NCBI GenBank assembly: GCA_964487255.1 | Contig: CAZAQV010000010.1 | Location: forward strand, 1 to 64,000 | Source of the DNA: CAZAQV01 sp964487255 | GTDB lineage: Bacteria; Myxococcota_A; Polyangia; Polyangiales; CAZAQV01 | Length of the DNA stretch: 64,000 bases | Direction of reading: 5' to 3' | Shown here: piece by piece, positions 42,722 to 52,259 of the stretch | How the letters are laid out: each line of letters starts with the position of its first letter | Position numbering within the stretch: the first letter of the stretch is position 1 | Notes under the pieces: model-generated | The model's input: the letters and a program-made list of their open reading frames with translations, nothing else | Database searches by the model: none | Told to the model about the DNA's origin: nothing | Made by a program: the position numbers and the translations under genes

Positions 42722-43180
42722 ATGAACGCGCCGGGTAAACATCGGGTATTGGTCCTGCACGGGCCGAATCTCAACTTGCTCGGCAAGCGCGAGCCCGAAG
42801 TCTACGGGTCACTTTCGCTCGCGGACATCGACCGCGTGGTGGACGACGAAGCCGCGGTGCTTGGTTTGACAGTCGAGTGTCGACAAAGCAACCACGAGGG
42901 CGAACTCATCAGCTGGATTCAACAAGCTGTCGAGCAAGACTTCGACGCCGTGCTTCTCAATGCCGCGGCGTACACGCACACTTCGATTGGTCTTCGCGAT
43001 GCCATCGCCGCGATCGACCTCCCAGTCGTCGAGGTTCACCTTTCGAACATTCACGCCCGTGAAGCTTTTCGCCAACACTCGTACACGGCTCAAGTTGCAA
43101 TGGGCGTCATCACGGGCTTTGGCGTGCACTCGTATCTGCTTGGCCTGCGTGCACTCCATCAGCGTCTCAACGCTGCGTAA
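42722..43180 (+). CDS. aroQ: Type II 3-dehydroquinate dehydratase
   Basis: 152 residues, family-typical. Third step of the shikimate pathway, 3-dehydroquinate to 3-dehydroshikimate, cytoplasmic dodecamer. Visible: GPNLNLLGKREPEVYG with the active-site Tyr and Arg, the N and H of NHEGELISWIQQA, NAAAYTHTSIGLRDAI and EVHLSNIHAREAFRQHSY. Intact. It is between the roadblock gene and accB; aroQ-accB-accC is a common bacterial order. Confidence 0.95.
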   Translation: MNAPGKHRVLVLHGPNLNLLGKREPEVYGSLSLADIDRVVDDEAAVLGLTVECRQSNHEGELISWIQQAVEQDFDAVLLNAAAYTHTSIGLRDAIAAIDLPVVEVHLSNIHAREAFRQHSYTAQVAMGVITGFGVHSYLLGLRALHQRLNAA

Positions 43181-43240
43181 GTTTTTTTACACCGAATGAT
43201 GATTCGCACACGCGCATCAAAGCGTGTAAGAAGGGCATCT

Positions 43241-43708
43241 ATGGATATCGACTTGGACCAACTCAAAGCGATTTTCACGGCACTGGCCGAACACGACATC
43301 GATCAAATCGAGTACGAAGACGCCGACACTCGGTTGGTTGTCACGCGGCGCAATGGTAGTGCGGGCACGCCCATGTTCGCCGGTTCTGCGATGACCAGCA
43401 TGGCGCCGGCGGCTCCGGCAGGTGAGGTGCCACAGGTGTCGAAGACCGGCCAGGTTGTCGACGACGGCAGCGTTTTTGTCGAATCGCCGTTTGTCGGGAC
43501 GTTCTATCGTGCACCGTCTCCGGATGCGGACGCGTTTACTGACGTGGGCCAGCACATCAAGAAGGGGCAAACGCTTTGCATCGTTGAGGCGATGAAACTC
43601 ATGAACGAGATCGAGTCTGAGTGGGAAGGCGAAGTGCTTGAAGTGCTGGTCGAGAACGGTAAACCCGTCGAGTACGGCGACCGACTTTTCCGCGTTCGCC
43701 CGAGTTAG
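43241..43708 (+). CDS. accB: Biotin carboxyl carrier protein of acetyl-CoA carboxylase
   Basis: 155 residues from ATG 43241 (MDIDLDQLKAIF), the family start; an earlier ATG at 43196 would add 15 residues. The N-terminal part has the DIDQIEYEDADTRLVVTRR pattern, then a Pro/Ala-rich linker, then the biotinyl domain with EAMKLMNEIES, whose Lys is biotinylated by BirA. Works with AccC and AccA/D in fatty acid synthesis. The gene is separated from accC by an expanded repeat instead of the usual few bases. Confidence 0.95.
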   Translation: MDIDLDQLKAIFTALAEHDIDQIEYEDADTRLVVTRRNGSAGTPMFAGSAMTSMAPAAPAGEVPQVSKTGQVVDDGSVFVESPFVGTFYRAPSPDADAFTDVGQHIKKGQTLCIVEAMKLMNEIESEWEGEVLEVLVENGKPVEYGDRLFRVRPS

Positions 43709-43748
43709 TGATGAACCAAGCTTTGCGAGTTATCAGCGGGTCGTTCGT

Positions 43749-43890
43749 GATGAGTGGTCTTTGCGGAGGACGAGATTTGCTACCAGCAAATCTATCGTTC
43801 GAACAAAGCCTAGCGAAGAGGCATAGATTCTTCCCGATGAGTGGTCTTTGCGGAGGACGAGATTTGCTACCAGCAAATCTATCGTTCGAA
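43749..43890. repeat. 87-bp tandem repeat between accB and accC, cut by an assembly gap
   Basis: A unit starting GATGAGTGG at 43749 begins again at 43836 (period 87) and runs into the gap; sequence after the gap (43991 on) resumes inside the same unit. Each unit holds a perfect hairpin, AGATTTGCT-ACC-AGCAAATCT, and ends with GCGAAGAGGCATA, which supplies the AAGAGG ribosome site for accC. The true copy number is unknown because the assembler stopped here. Confidence 0.9.
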
Positions 43891-43990
43891 NNNNNNNNNN
43901 NNNNNNNNNNNNNNNNNNNNNNNNNNNNNNNNNNNNNNNNNNNNNNNNNNNNNNNNNNNNNNNNNNNNNNNNNNNNNNNNNNNNNNNNNN
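43891..43990. other. Assembly gap (100 N)
   Basis: Exactly 100 unknown bases, the conventional placeholder for a gap of unestimated length. It falls inside the tandem repeat, so the real interval may differ in length. No coding region is interrupted. Confidence 0.99.
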
Positions 43991-44018
43991 CAAAGCCTAG
44001 CGAAGAGGCATAAATAGA

Positions 44019-45356
44019 GTGTTAAAGAAGATCCTCATTGCGAATCGGGGAGAGATCGCACTGCGTGTGATTCGTGCTTGTCGCGAACTCGGTATTCAAA
44101 CCGTAGCCGTCCACAGCACCGTCGACGAGGAGGCACTTCACGTTCGGTTTGCTGACGAGGCCGTGTGTCTAGGCCCGCCAGCGCCTGCAGAAAGCTATCT
44201 CAAGATTCCGGCGATCATTGCGGCGGCTGAAATCAGCGGCGCAGATGCTATCCACCCGGGCTACGGGTTTCTCTCCGAGAACGCAGAGTTCGCGGAAATC
44301 TGCGAGCAATGTGGGCTCACCTTCGTCGGTCCTTCTCCCGATGACATGCGTCGTTGGGGCGAGAAAGTGAGTGCGCGCGAACTCGCGGCCAAACTCGGTC
44401 TGCCGCTCACCAAGGGTTCGCCCAAGTTGCGCGACGTCGCACACGCGGTCGAAGAGGCCAAGCGCGTTGGCTTTCCGGTCATGCTCAAAGCGTCAGGAGG
44501 TGGCGGTGGGCGAGGCATGCGCATCATCCGCAGCGCGGTCGAGATGGCAAAGGCGTTCCCACAGGCACAGCACGAAGCCGTCGTCAACTTCTCGAACGGT
44601 GATTTGTACTGCGAGCGGTATATCGAAGAGCCGCGTCATATTGAGTTCCAAGTTATCGGCGATGGCGGCGGCAAGGTGTTCGTGCTCGGCGAACGCGAAT
44701 GTTCCATCCAGCGCCGTCACCAGAAGCTCATCGAAGAAGCGCCGAGCGTGGCGGTGACCAAGGAGCTGCGAAACGACATGGCAGCGACCTTGGCGCGTGC
44801 GCTCGGTGAGACCCAGTATCGCTCGGCGGGGACGGTCGAGTTTCTGATGGACGAGAAGGGCGAGCTATCATTCATGGAGATGAACACCCGTATCCAGGTT
44901 GAGCACCCCGTGACCGAGATGGTGACCGGCGTCGACCTCATCGCGAAACAGATCAAGCTTGCTTCCAACGTTCCGATCGAGCTGCCGGAAAGCACACTCA
45001 CGCCGCGCGGGCACGCGATCGAGTGCCGCATCAACGCCGAGGACCCAGAAACCTTTGCCCCGTGGCCAGGCCTCATCTCTGAATACCACACGCCGGGTGG
45101 GGCAGGCATTCGGGTCGATGACGGCGTCTACGGTGGTTGGCGTGTTCCGGGCAACTACGACTCGCTGTTGGCCAAGATCATCGCCCACGGGCGCAATCGC
45201 GACGAGGCGATCGCGCGTATGCTCCGTGCGCTTGGTGAGACCATCGTCACAGGCATCCGGACCAACGTGAGCCTGCATCAGCGCATTATCGATCACCCCG
45301 ATTTTCGGGCTGGGAAGCTGAGCACGCGCTTTTTGGAACGGATGTTGAGCAAGTAG
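44019..45356 (+). CDS. accC: Biotin carboxylase subunit of acetyl-CoA carboxylase
   Basis: 445 residues from a GTG start ten bases behind AAGAGG. MLKKILIANRGEIALRVIRACRELGI, AIHPGYGFLSENAEFAEIC, the ATP loop KASGGGGGRGMRII, QRRHQKLIEEAPS and FMEMNTRIQVEHPVTEMVTG are all present. It carboxylates the biotin on AccB using ATP and bicarbonate. Full length, no lesions. Paired with accB upstream. Confidence 0.97.
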   Translation: MLKKILIANRGEIALRVIRACRELGIQTVAVHSTVDEEALHVRFADEAVCLGPPAPAESYLKIPAIIAAAEISGADAIHPGYGFLSENAEFAEICEQCGLTFVGPSPDDMRRWGEKVSARELAAKLGLPLTKGSPKLRDVAHAVEEAKRVGFPVMLKASGGGGGRGMRIIRSAVEMAKAFPQAQHEAVVNFSNGDLYCERYIEEPRHIEFQVIGDGGGKVFVLGERECSIQRRHQKLIEEAPSVAVTKELRNDMAATLARALGETQYRSAGTVEFLMDEKGELSFMEMNTRIQVEHPVTEMVTGVDLIAKQIKLASNVPIELPESTLTPRGHAIECRINAEDPETFAPWPGLISEYHTPGGAGIRVDDGVYGGWRVPGNYDSLLAKIIAHGRNRDEAIARMLRALGETIVTGIRTNVSLHQRIIDHPDFRAGKLSTRFLERMLSK

Positions 45357-45437
45357 GCCGTTCGGGGGCGAATTTTTCTGCCCAAACCGTATGAAAAGCT
45401 ACGCGCGACCCGTAATCTTCGCTAGGATATCGGTCCT

Positions 45438-47924
45438 GTGGCGCTCAATCGTTCCAAAGTCCTAGATGCTGCGCAAAAGCAGCTCAGCAAGGGCAACGTC
45501 GACAAGGCGATCAAAGAGTACGAGAAAATCGTGCGAGAAGACCCGTCTGACGTCCGGACATGGCTACGAATCGGTGACTTGCAGAAGCGCCAGGGCGATC
45601 CAGGGGCCGCCTGCGTGACCTACGAGCGAGTCGCGCAGCAATACGCCGACGGAGGTTTCTACCAAAAGGCCGTCGCGGTCTACAAACAGGTCCTGCTGAT
45701 CGACCAAACGCGTATTTCCGTGATGGAGAAGCTTGCGGACATGTACGAGCATCTGCAGCTGCGTCGAGAGGCAGTCAATGTCTACGAGCAGGTTGTCCTC
45801 GCGTACGAGCGAACCGGCAAGATCGACGAGACGCTGCGTACGCTTGAGCGAATGGGCTCGATGGATCCCGGCAACATCGCAGTTCAAATCAAGTATGCCG
45901 AGGTCTTATCGACGGCCGGGCGTAAAGAAGAGGCCGCGGACGCGTTCGCTGCAGGCGCCGCGATCCTCAAGCAACAGGGTCGAATCGACGACTACATCAA
46001 GGTGGCAGAGCGTTTGCTCTTTCATCGCCCGACCGACATTTCCGTGGCCCGAGAACTAGCTGTTCTCTACCTCAAGCGCCAGGAGCCGAAACGTGCACTG
46101 CAAAAGTTGCAACTCTGTTTCAAGGCGGAGCCGCGCAACGTCAACACGCTTGAGCTTCTAGCGCAGGCCTTCCAAATGCTCGGTCAGACGCAAAAGACCA
46201 TCAGCGTTTACCGTGAGTTGGCGCGCATTCACCAGGACTCCGGCAACGACGATGCCCGCGCGACCGTGCTCAACCGAATCCTTGAGCTTGACCCGGACGA
46301 TGCCGAGGCGCGCAAGCACCTCGCCGCTTATGCCCCGCCGGTCAGCGCGCCCGCGCCTGCGCAGCCGCGCCCACCGTCGATGGCGCCGCCAGCGCGGCTT
46401 GAGGCCGACGAAGAAGAAGACGTCGACCTCGACGGTGATCTGGTGGAGGTCGACGAGGGGCCAAGCACGCTCGAGTCTGAGCACCCCTACGTTCTTCGCC
46501 CCTCAGAGCCGACGCGGACCGCGCGGCCGAGCAGCATTCCCGCGCAGACGGTTCCGCCACACAGCATTCCGTCCGAAGAGTTTGAAGAAATCGAGGAGTT
46601 CGAGGAGTTCGAAGAAATCGAGGAAATCGAGCCTATTTCGGCTTCGGTCCCAGCCATCGCGCTGCCGTCTCGCTCGTCCATCCCGCCTGAGGTGGCCGCC
46701 AACGCCCAGTTGGCGCGGCTGCTGACCGAAATTGAGATTTACCAGCGCTACGGGCTGCAGACCAAGATCATCGAGCACGGTTCGCGCATTCTCGACCTCG
46801 ACCCCAACCATCTCGGCGCCCGCGAAGCGCTCAAAGACGCCTACATCGCAGAGGAGCGATACGAGGAGGCCATCACCCAGCTGCAGGCACTCATCGAGCT
46901 CAGCATGTTGCAGAACCCAGAGGCTGCTGCGGCTTATCGCAGCGAGCTTGAGGCACTTTCGGTCGACCTTCCTTTGCCGACGCGCGAGGTTGCGTCGACG
47001 CCCGATGCGCCGGTCTCTGAAGGCCCGGTCTTCATGAGTGACATGGACGAACTCGACCCGGTCTCGCCGGATGAGTTTGAGAACGCGCCTTTACGTCCGA
47101 GCACACCGGGTGAGATCGCTGCGGCACGCGAGCGCAGTCACCACAGTGTCGTCGAAGAAGCGCTCGAAGCGGCCGAGGCGTACATCGATTCTGGCGAGTA
47201 CGAAGCTGCGCGCTTGGTGCTGACCGAGGCCCTTCACGATCAACCGCTTCATCCGCTGATGCGGGAAAAGCTTGAGCAGATCGCCGAGATGGAGACCGCC
47301 GCAATCTCGCTGCCCCCACCCATCTCCGAAGAAGCGTCGGTCAAGGAGTCCTTCGCGCTCGCCGAACAGCTCGCTGAGGAACTCGATGAACTCGAGGAAG
47401 AGACCGATGGCTCCGACGTGCTCGATGTCGACACGGTTTTCGAGCAGTTCAAGCTTGGGGTTCAAGCACAAATCGGGGCTGACGATAGCGAAACACATTT
47501 TGACCTGGGCATCGCGTACATGGAAATGGGGCTTCTCGATGACGCGATTGGCGAATTCGATGTGGCGCGAAACAACCCGTCTCATGAGTGCACGTCGTAT
47601 ACGATGATGGGCACCTGCTATCAGCGCAAAGGAGACTTGGAGAGCGCGATCGCACACTTCAAGAAAGGGCTCTTTGCGGAGCATCGCACCGAGCGTGAAG
47701 AGGTTGCGTTGAGCTTTGAGCTGGGCGCCGTGTACGAGCAACTCGGCGACAAAGACGAGGCGATCGGTTACTACGAAAAGGTACAGCAGCGCGATCCGAA
47801 CTTTCGTGGGGTCGCCGAGCGTATCGCGACGCTTCGTGAGGGCGGCTCGGGTTCAGCGCCGACCGCGTTGCCGGACACGGACGAGCTCGACATGGCCTTC
47901 GAAAACCTCGTGTCCAAAGAATAG
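45438..47924 (+). CDS. Large TPR protein with acidic repeat region
   Basis: 828 residues, GTG start. N-terminal TPRs (about 8-300: KQLSKGNVDKAIKEYEKIVREDPSDVRTWLRIGDLQKRQGDP and on), a Pro/Ala-rich and acidic linker with reiterated EFEEIEE (about 380-400), a second set of TPRs (about 415-495) and a third (about 690-800). No signal peptide, so cytoplasmic. Proteins of this shape are widespread in Myxococcota and are thought to be scaffolds. Monocistronic, 80 bases after accC. Confidence 0.85.
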   Translation: MALNRSKVLDAAQKQLSKGNVDKAIKEYEKIVREDPSDVRTWLRIGDLQKRQGDPGAACVTYERVAQQYADGGFYQKAVAVYKQVLLIDQTRISVMEKLADMYEHLQLRREAVNVYEQVVLAYERTGKIDETLRTLERMGSMDPGNIAVQIKYAEVLSTAGRKEEAADAFAAGAAILKQQGRIDDYIKVAERLLFHRPTDISVARELAVLYLKRQEPKRALQKLQLCFKAEPRNVNTLELLAQAFQMLGQTQKTISVYRELARIHQDSGNDDARATVLNRILELDPDDAEARKHLAAYAPPVSAPAPAQPRPPSMAPPARLEADEEEDVDLDGDLVEVDEGPSTLESEHPYVLRPSEPTRTARPSSIPAQTVPPHSIPSEEFEEIEEFEEFEEIEEIEPISASVPAIALPSRSSIPPEVAANAQLARLLTEIEIYQRYGLQTKIIEHGSRILDLDPNHLGAREALKDAYIAEERYEEAITQLQALIELSMLQNPEAAAAYRSELEALSVDLPLPTREVASTPDAPVSEGPVFMSDMDELDPVSPDEFENAPLRPSTPGEIAAARERSHHSVVEEALEAAEAYIDSGEYEAARLVLTEALHDQPLHPLMREKLEQIAEMETAAISLPPPISEEASVKESFALAEQLAEELDELEEETDGSDVLDVDTVFEQFKLGVQAQIGADDSETHFDLGIAYMEMGLLDDAIGEFDVARNNPSHECTSYTMMGTCYQRKGDLESAIAHFKKGLFAEHRTEREEVALSFELGAVYEQLGDKDEAIGYYEKVQQRDPNFRGVAERIATLREGGSGSAPTALPDTDELDMAFENLVSKE

Positions 47925-47936
47925 ACCGCTCACCCC

Positions 47937-49460
47937 TTACTTTGATCCTGGCTTTCGTCCTGCTCCGGTCGCTCTTGATGAGTTTGTGACTTCAAGGATC
48001 CAGTCGCTCATTGCCTGGAGGGCTTCGGGTGCGAAGGTCTCTTCGATTTTGGCGTACTCGCCCGGCGCGCCCGTGTCGGCATGCTGAAAGAGGTGGTTGA
48101 GTTCGGCAAAGCGAACCACCTTGGCGCGCTTGTTTCGCTTGAGGGCCTTTTCGATCAAGGGGAGGTTTTGCTCGAGATCGACCTGCACGTCCTTTTCGCC
48201 GTGCATCACGAGAGTGGGCACGCGCACTTTTTTGAGTGTGGGGATTGGGTCAAAACTCAAAAAGAAACGAAACCATGGACTGACGAGAGCGCTCGCGGCT
48301 TGCGCGTTGATCGCGTCATGTCCACCTCGCTCCTTGAGAATCTCGATGACCTTGGTCTTGGCCATTTCGTCGTCTTTGTTCTTGGTGACGGCTTCAACGA
48401 CCAAGCGCTGCGACGCACGTTCGGCCTCGACTTCCTCTTCGTCTGCGCCAGCGAGCTTCTTGAGCGCACCGGCTTGAGCGATGAGCACTTCAGAGCCATC
48501 GACACCCGTGCCGGCCAGCAACACGATGAAGGCCAACTTCCGATCCTTCGCCGCCAACATGGACGCGATCATCGCGCCTTCGCTGTGGCCGATCAGACCG
48601 ATATATTTGCGATCTATGCGCTCGTCCGCTTCTTTGGAGCGTAGGTATGCGACGGCTGCGCGGGCGTCCTCGGCGAAGTCTTCGGTTGTGTCTTCAGGAC
48701 TTGCACCGGTGGACTTGCCAACGCCTCGATCGTCCACTCGAAGCGATGCAATGCCCTTGCGTGCCAGGTGGTCTGCGATAACCCAAAAGGGCTTGTGTCC
48801 GACGATGGTTTCGTCGCGATCTTGCGCTCCTGAACTGGTGATGAGCAAGGCGGTCGGAAACGGGCCATCGCCTTCGGGAACCGTCAGCGTGCCGAACAGG
48901 TGAGCGCCGCCTTCTTCATTCTTGTAGTCGACCTCTTTCGTATCGTACGGAAAGGGTTCCTTCGGGGTCTGTGGTCGCGGCTGCGGCGCTCGCGCCTTCG
49001 CCCATTGCGCGCGGTCAACTTCACGGATTGAGCACGGGAGTGCCTTGCCTCCCTGCGAGAACGAGCATTTGTACTGTCCATCGCTTTGCTTTGCAGCGAC
49101 CCAACGCGCATCTGCACCCTCGAGTGAAAACGCGATTTGGCCACCCGCCACCATGACGTTCGATAGCGGCGCATCCTTGGCGTTTTGCATCGGGATATCG
49201 AGCGTCCCTTCGTAGCCGCCCGCAGCGTTCGGTTCCAGGTGTGCGAAGAAGGTCAGCTCGACGCTCGGGACTTCGATCGCTCCCGCGAGGTAGAAAGGTT
49301 CGCTTGCTGCAGGTGCGGGCTCGGGCGTGGGCTCAGCCTTCGACACAGTCTCGTCTTGGGTTTGGCTGGCGCCACCGCAAGACGCGCTGACGGGCAGGAA
49401 TAGGCCGCCTGCCACAGCGAGCATGACGGGGAATCGGCGAAAGAAGATGCGCGTGGACAT
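47937..49460 (-). CDS. Alpha/beta-hydrolase lipoprotein (dienelactone-hydrolase/BAAT-like)
   Basis: 507 residues. A signal peptide with a probable lipobox near residue 28 (PVSASCGG), an Ala/Pro/Glu tether, a beta-rich domain (about 60-160) and an alpha/beta hydrolase: S293 in GLIGHSEGAM, Asp in VMHGEKDVQV and His in AELNHLFQ. It resembles the acyl-CoA thioester/peptidase S9-like hydrolases with an N-terminal DUF3887-type domain. Substrate unknown; cell-envelope location. Converges with the TPR gene. Confidence 0.8.
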   Translation of the reverse strand: MSTRIFFRRFPVMLAVAGGLFLPVSASCGGASQTQDETVSKAEPTPEPAPAASEPFYLAGAIEVPSVELTFFAHLEPNAAGGYEGTLDIPMQNAKDAPLSNVMVAGGQIAFSLEGADARWVAAKQSDGQYKCSFSQGGKALPCSIREVDRAQWAKARAPQPRPQTPKEPFPYDTKEVDYKNEEGGAHLFGTLTVPEGDGPFPTALLITSSGAQDRDETIVGHKPFWVIADHLARKGIASLRVDDRGVGKSTGASPEDTTEDFAEDARAAVAYLRSKEADERIDRKYIGLIGHSEGAMIASMLAAKDRKLAFIVLLAGTGVDGSEVLIAQAGALKKLAGADEEEVEAERASQRLVVEAVTKNKDDEMAKTKVIEILKERGGHDAINAQAASALVSPWFRFFLSFDPIPTLKKVRVPTLVMHGEKDVQVDLEQNLPLIEKALKRNKRAKVVRFAELNHLFQHADTGAPGEYAKIEETFAPEALQAMSDWILEVTNSSRATGAGRKPGSK

Positions 49461-49522
49461 ATGACCCGCGGGATAACGCGTGCACGTTGCACGGGCAAGT
49501 GCTGGCCGGTACCCTTGCGCAG

Positions 49523-50626
49523 ATGCGTTGGCTGACGATTGCTCTCCTCTGCGCCTGTGGGGCGAAAACAGGGCTCAAGTACGAGGAGGCAGGGGTCGAC
49601 GCCACAGCCGATGCTGCCCTCGATGCGAGCATCGACGCTCCCTACGAGGTCGGTCCAGACGTTTGTTTGGACGCCCCCCCCGTGCGCCTGGCCGGTCAGC
49701 GGGCGACCGTTGCGTTTGTCATCGACGCCTCAAACTCGATGAACTTCGGTCTTTCCGGGAGTCGAGATCCTTCGCCCCTCGATCCAAGTCGTTGGACGGT
49801 TACTATCGACGCGCTCGACACGGCGCTTCGCGGGCGCGACGATCGCTTGGATATTGGCGCCAAGTTTTTCCCGAACGCTGACATCGACGATGTCGATCCC
49901 GATGAAGCCTGTCGCGTCACGGGTAACCTCGACCTCGATGTCCGGCCCAATAACCTCAGCCGCTTGATCGATCGAATGTCCAGTCGCTTGCCTGCGGGCG
50001 GCACACCGACTGCGCGCGCCATTAGCGTCACACGACGCGCGCTCGAAAACGAGAACAGCGAAAACCCCGAGTTCATCGTGCTGGTCACCGATGGCGCGCC
50101 CAACTGTAACCAAAGTTTGCGTCCTCCTTGTGATTGTACTGGCGTTGAAGGTTGTGACGATCCGGTGTTTGGTCCGATCTTGTGCCTTGACGAACGGGAG
50201 ACGCTGCAGGCCATTGACGGAACTTTTGCGCGTGCGGGTATTCCTGTGTTCGTCATCGGCGTTGAAGACCCAACGCGCCCTCAATACGCTGAAGTGCTCG
50301 ACCGCATGGCCATCGCTGGCGGTCGTCCGCGCGAGGGCGATGGACGCCTCTTTTACGAGGTGAGCCGTTCGGAGGAGCTGGTCGACGCGTTTACGACCAT
50401 CACCGACCAGATTGCCCTATGTGTGTTCAAGGCCCCGCCAGGGGTTGACGTGGAGGCCTTTACATCCCTCGATGTCGAAGGCGTCCCTGTGGCGCGTGAC
50501 CCAACTCGGCAACAAGGCTGGGACGTCACCAACGCAGCCACGGGCGAGATCACGCTCTTCGGGCTTGCCTGCGAGCGGGTGTCACAAGGCGCCGATCGCG
50601 TGATCGGCCTTGTTCAATGTCAATGA
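49523..50626 (+). CDS. VWA-domain lipoprotein
   Basis: 367 residues from the ATG at 49523 (RWLTIALLCACG, lipobox LLCAC). An Asp/Ala-rich tether precedes a von Willebrand A domain: DASNSM (MIDAS DxSxS), GGTPTARAI and VTDGAPN complete the metal site. Several Cys (PPCDCTGVEGCDDPVFGPILCLD) are in an insert after the MIDAS Asp. The C-terminal 90 residues form a second beta domain. Such lipoproteins are common myxobacterial surface proteins. It converges with eutL. Confidence 0.82.
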   Translation: MRWLTIALLCACGAKTGLKYEEAGVDATADAALDASIDAPYEVGPDVCLDAPPVRLAGQRATVAFVIDASNSMNFGLSGSRDPSPLDPSRWTVTIDALDTALRGRDDRLDIGAKFFPNADIDDVDPDEACRVTGNLDLDVRPNNLSRLIDRMSSRLPAGGTPTARAISVTRRALENENSENPEFIVLVTDGAPNCNQSLRPPCDCTGVEGCDDPVFGPILCLDERETLQAIDGTFARAGIPVFVIGVEDPTRPQYAEVLDRMAIAGGRPREGDGRLFYEVSRSEELVDAFTTITDQIALCVFKAPPGVDVEAFTSLDVEGVPVARDPTRQQGWDVTNAATGEITLFGLACERVSQGADRVIGLVQCQ

Positions 50627-50630
50627 CTCT

Positions 50631-51290
50631 TCACGGGGCAAGCGGTGTGTTGGCGACGGAGACGACAGCTTCGGCGAAGGCTTCGGCGGCGGCGCGGCAT
50701 TCGTCGAGGCTGCCGGAGAGCCAGGCCGCCGCGTAGTTGGTTTCGGTGGGTGGCGTAAAGGCTTTGACCAAGGTGACGTTTGCCGCCTTGAGCGCAGCGT
50801 CGAACGCGAAGGTGCCTTCGAGTGGGGGCGCGACCAGGTATGCCATGGCATCTCCGACCTGCAGGCTTGCTTCGCGCGAAAGGTAGTGGCCAAGCGAGCT
50901 GATGACGTGAGGGAAAAGCGCGATCTCTCCTTTGGCATCGGCGGAGTAAAAGCAGGCGTCGTGCGCAAGACAGCGAAGCGCGCCGTCGAGGCCCTCGCGC
51001 ACTTCGTCGGGGTCCGAGGCAGCGAGCACGCCGAGGATTTCGCCGGAGAGCCTGCCCGACGCATGGGCCGCGCCCGCGTAGAACGAGCGCGCGTAAATCA
51101 CGTCGACCGGTGCATGCTTGGTCGCTTCATCGAGCGCGACGTAGAGGGCGTCATCTTGATCGCAAGTGATGAGCGCCAGCGAGTGATGCCGGCGTGGGTC
51201 GCCACCGTACTGTTCGATCACAGCGTCGTGCGCATTGGCCAAAATGCGTGTCGATAGAACCGTGGGGTTAATGGGTTCGAGTACACTCAT
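50631..51290 (-). CDS. eutL: Microcompartment shell protein EutL
   Basis: 219 residues, matching EutL end to end: ILEPINPTVLSTRIL-type start, DALYVALDEATKHAPVDVIYARSFYAGAAH, SGEILGVLAASDPDEVREGLDGAL, VGDAMAYLVAPPLEGTFAFDAALKAANV and PPTETNYAAAWLSGS. It is a trimeric tandem-BMC shell protein with a gated pore. It is the third gene of an eutB-eutC-eutL set; no other shell genes (eutK, M, N, S) appear in the window. Confidence 0.92.
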   Translation of the reverse strand: MSVLEPINPTVLSTRILANAHDAVIEQYGGDPRRHHSLALITCDQDDALYVALDEATKHAPVDVIYARSFYAGAAHASGRLSGEILGVLAASDPDEVREGLDGALRCLAHDACFYSADAKGEIALFPHVISSLGHYLSREASLQVGDAMAYLVAPPLEGTFAFDAALKAANVTLVKAFTPPTETNYAAAWLSGSLDECRAAAEAFAEAVVSVANTPLAP

Positions 51291-51318
51291 TTTCGTTGAC
51301 TACCGTTCATCGCAATGC

Positions 51319-52245
51319 TCATGTTTCGACTAGCCTCTCACGTTTTTGGGGTGCGCGGTGCGTGCGTCCCGCCGAGTCGCCGAGCTGCTCGCGTAGGCCA
51401 GTGAGGTCGAGTGTAACGCCTGAAGTCTGTTGCTCGATCATCGCCTTCGAAAATATTGCCAGGCGCTCGGCAGCGACTTCGGGTGTCGTGCCACGGCGGT
51501 GGATATTGGAGATCATATTTCGGTTTCCGTCGGTATTTCCGATTTTGGGGTCGTAGACGATATAGGCTGAAAGGCCGTCACCAGTGCCAAGTCCAGGGCG
51601 CTCTCCGAGCAGAATAATCGCGACCTTGGCTCGCACGGTTTGGCCGATTTCGTCTTGCAGCCATACGCGCGCGAAACGAGCACCCATCGGCGTGCCTGTG
51701 CTGAGACCCCGCGCCTCGCACGCTTTGATGAGCGCTTCGAGCAAAGCCATGCCTGATTGCTTGCAAGCGACAGCGGAAAGGCCGTCCGCCAAGATCACCT
51801 GCACGTCGATGTCGTGCTTGGCCTCGGCGAGCCTTGCTTTGGACGCATCGTCTAGACGACGACCGAGGTCGGGGCGCAAAAGAAACTCGCGATGGTCTTC
51901 GACCTTGGACTTGAGCGGTAAGAGGCCATTGGATTCTGCCCAGTCTTCGGGCAACACGTCCCCCACGGCGTGGTGTGCGACGGCCAGCTCGGCCTGAAAC
52001 TGTAGGGCGACGTCGGTCGCGTAGCGCGTGCCCACGTGGCCGATGCCGACAAGCGCCGTCGTGTGCTCTGCGGCGTGCTTGGCAAACGCGCTTTGCTGGC
52101 CGCGGTTTCGTATCGACGGGAACACTCGCGCAGGCGGCGGCGGAACAGAATGTTGAGGCGCCGCAATCGGTGCCAGCGGTCTCGTTTCACCGAGCCGCAC
52201 CCGCAGCTGCTCGACCATCTCTCTCGTTGTGCTCAAGATTGCCAC
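51319..52245 (-). CDS. eutC: Ethanolamine ammonia-lyase small subunit
   Basis: 308 residues from GTG 52245 (an ATG at 52218 is an alternative). Family landmarks include DVQVILADGLSAVA, MGARFARVWLQDEIGQTVRAKVAIILLGERPGLGTGDGLSAYIVYDPKIGNTDGNRNMISNIHRRG and the closing EQQTSGVTLDL. With EutB it forms the B12-dependent enzyme converting ethanolamine to acetaldehyde and ammonia. A 32-bp tandem repeat lies upstream. Confidence 0.95.
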   Translation of the reverse strand: MAILSTTREMVEQLRVRLGETRPLAPIAAPQHSVPPPPARVFPSIRNRGQQSAFAKHAAEHTTALVGIGHVGTRYATDVALQFQAELAVAHHAVGDVLPEDWAESNGLLPLKSKVEDHREFLLRPDLGRRLDDASKARLAEAKHDIDVQVILADGLSAVACKQSGMALLEALIKACEARGLSTGTPMGARFARVWLQDEIGQTVRAKVAIILLGERPGLGTGDGLSAYIVYDPKIGNTDGNRNMISNIHRRGTTPEVAAERLAIFSKAMIEQQTSGVTLDLTGLREQLGDSAGRTHRAPQKRERLVET

Positions 52246-52259
52246 CTCTTCGCAACGCG

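Noticed and set aside
43708..44013. Open frame through the repeat and gap between accB and accC
   Set aside because: It stays open only because the repeat period (87) is divisible by three, and it spans unknown bases; not a gene.
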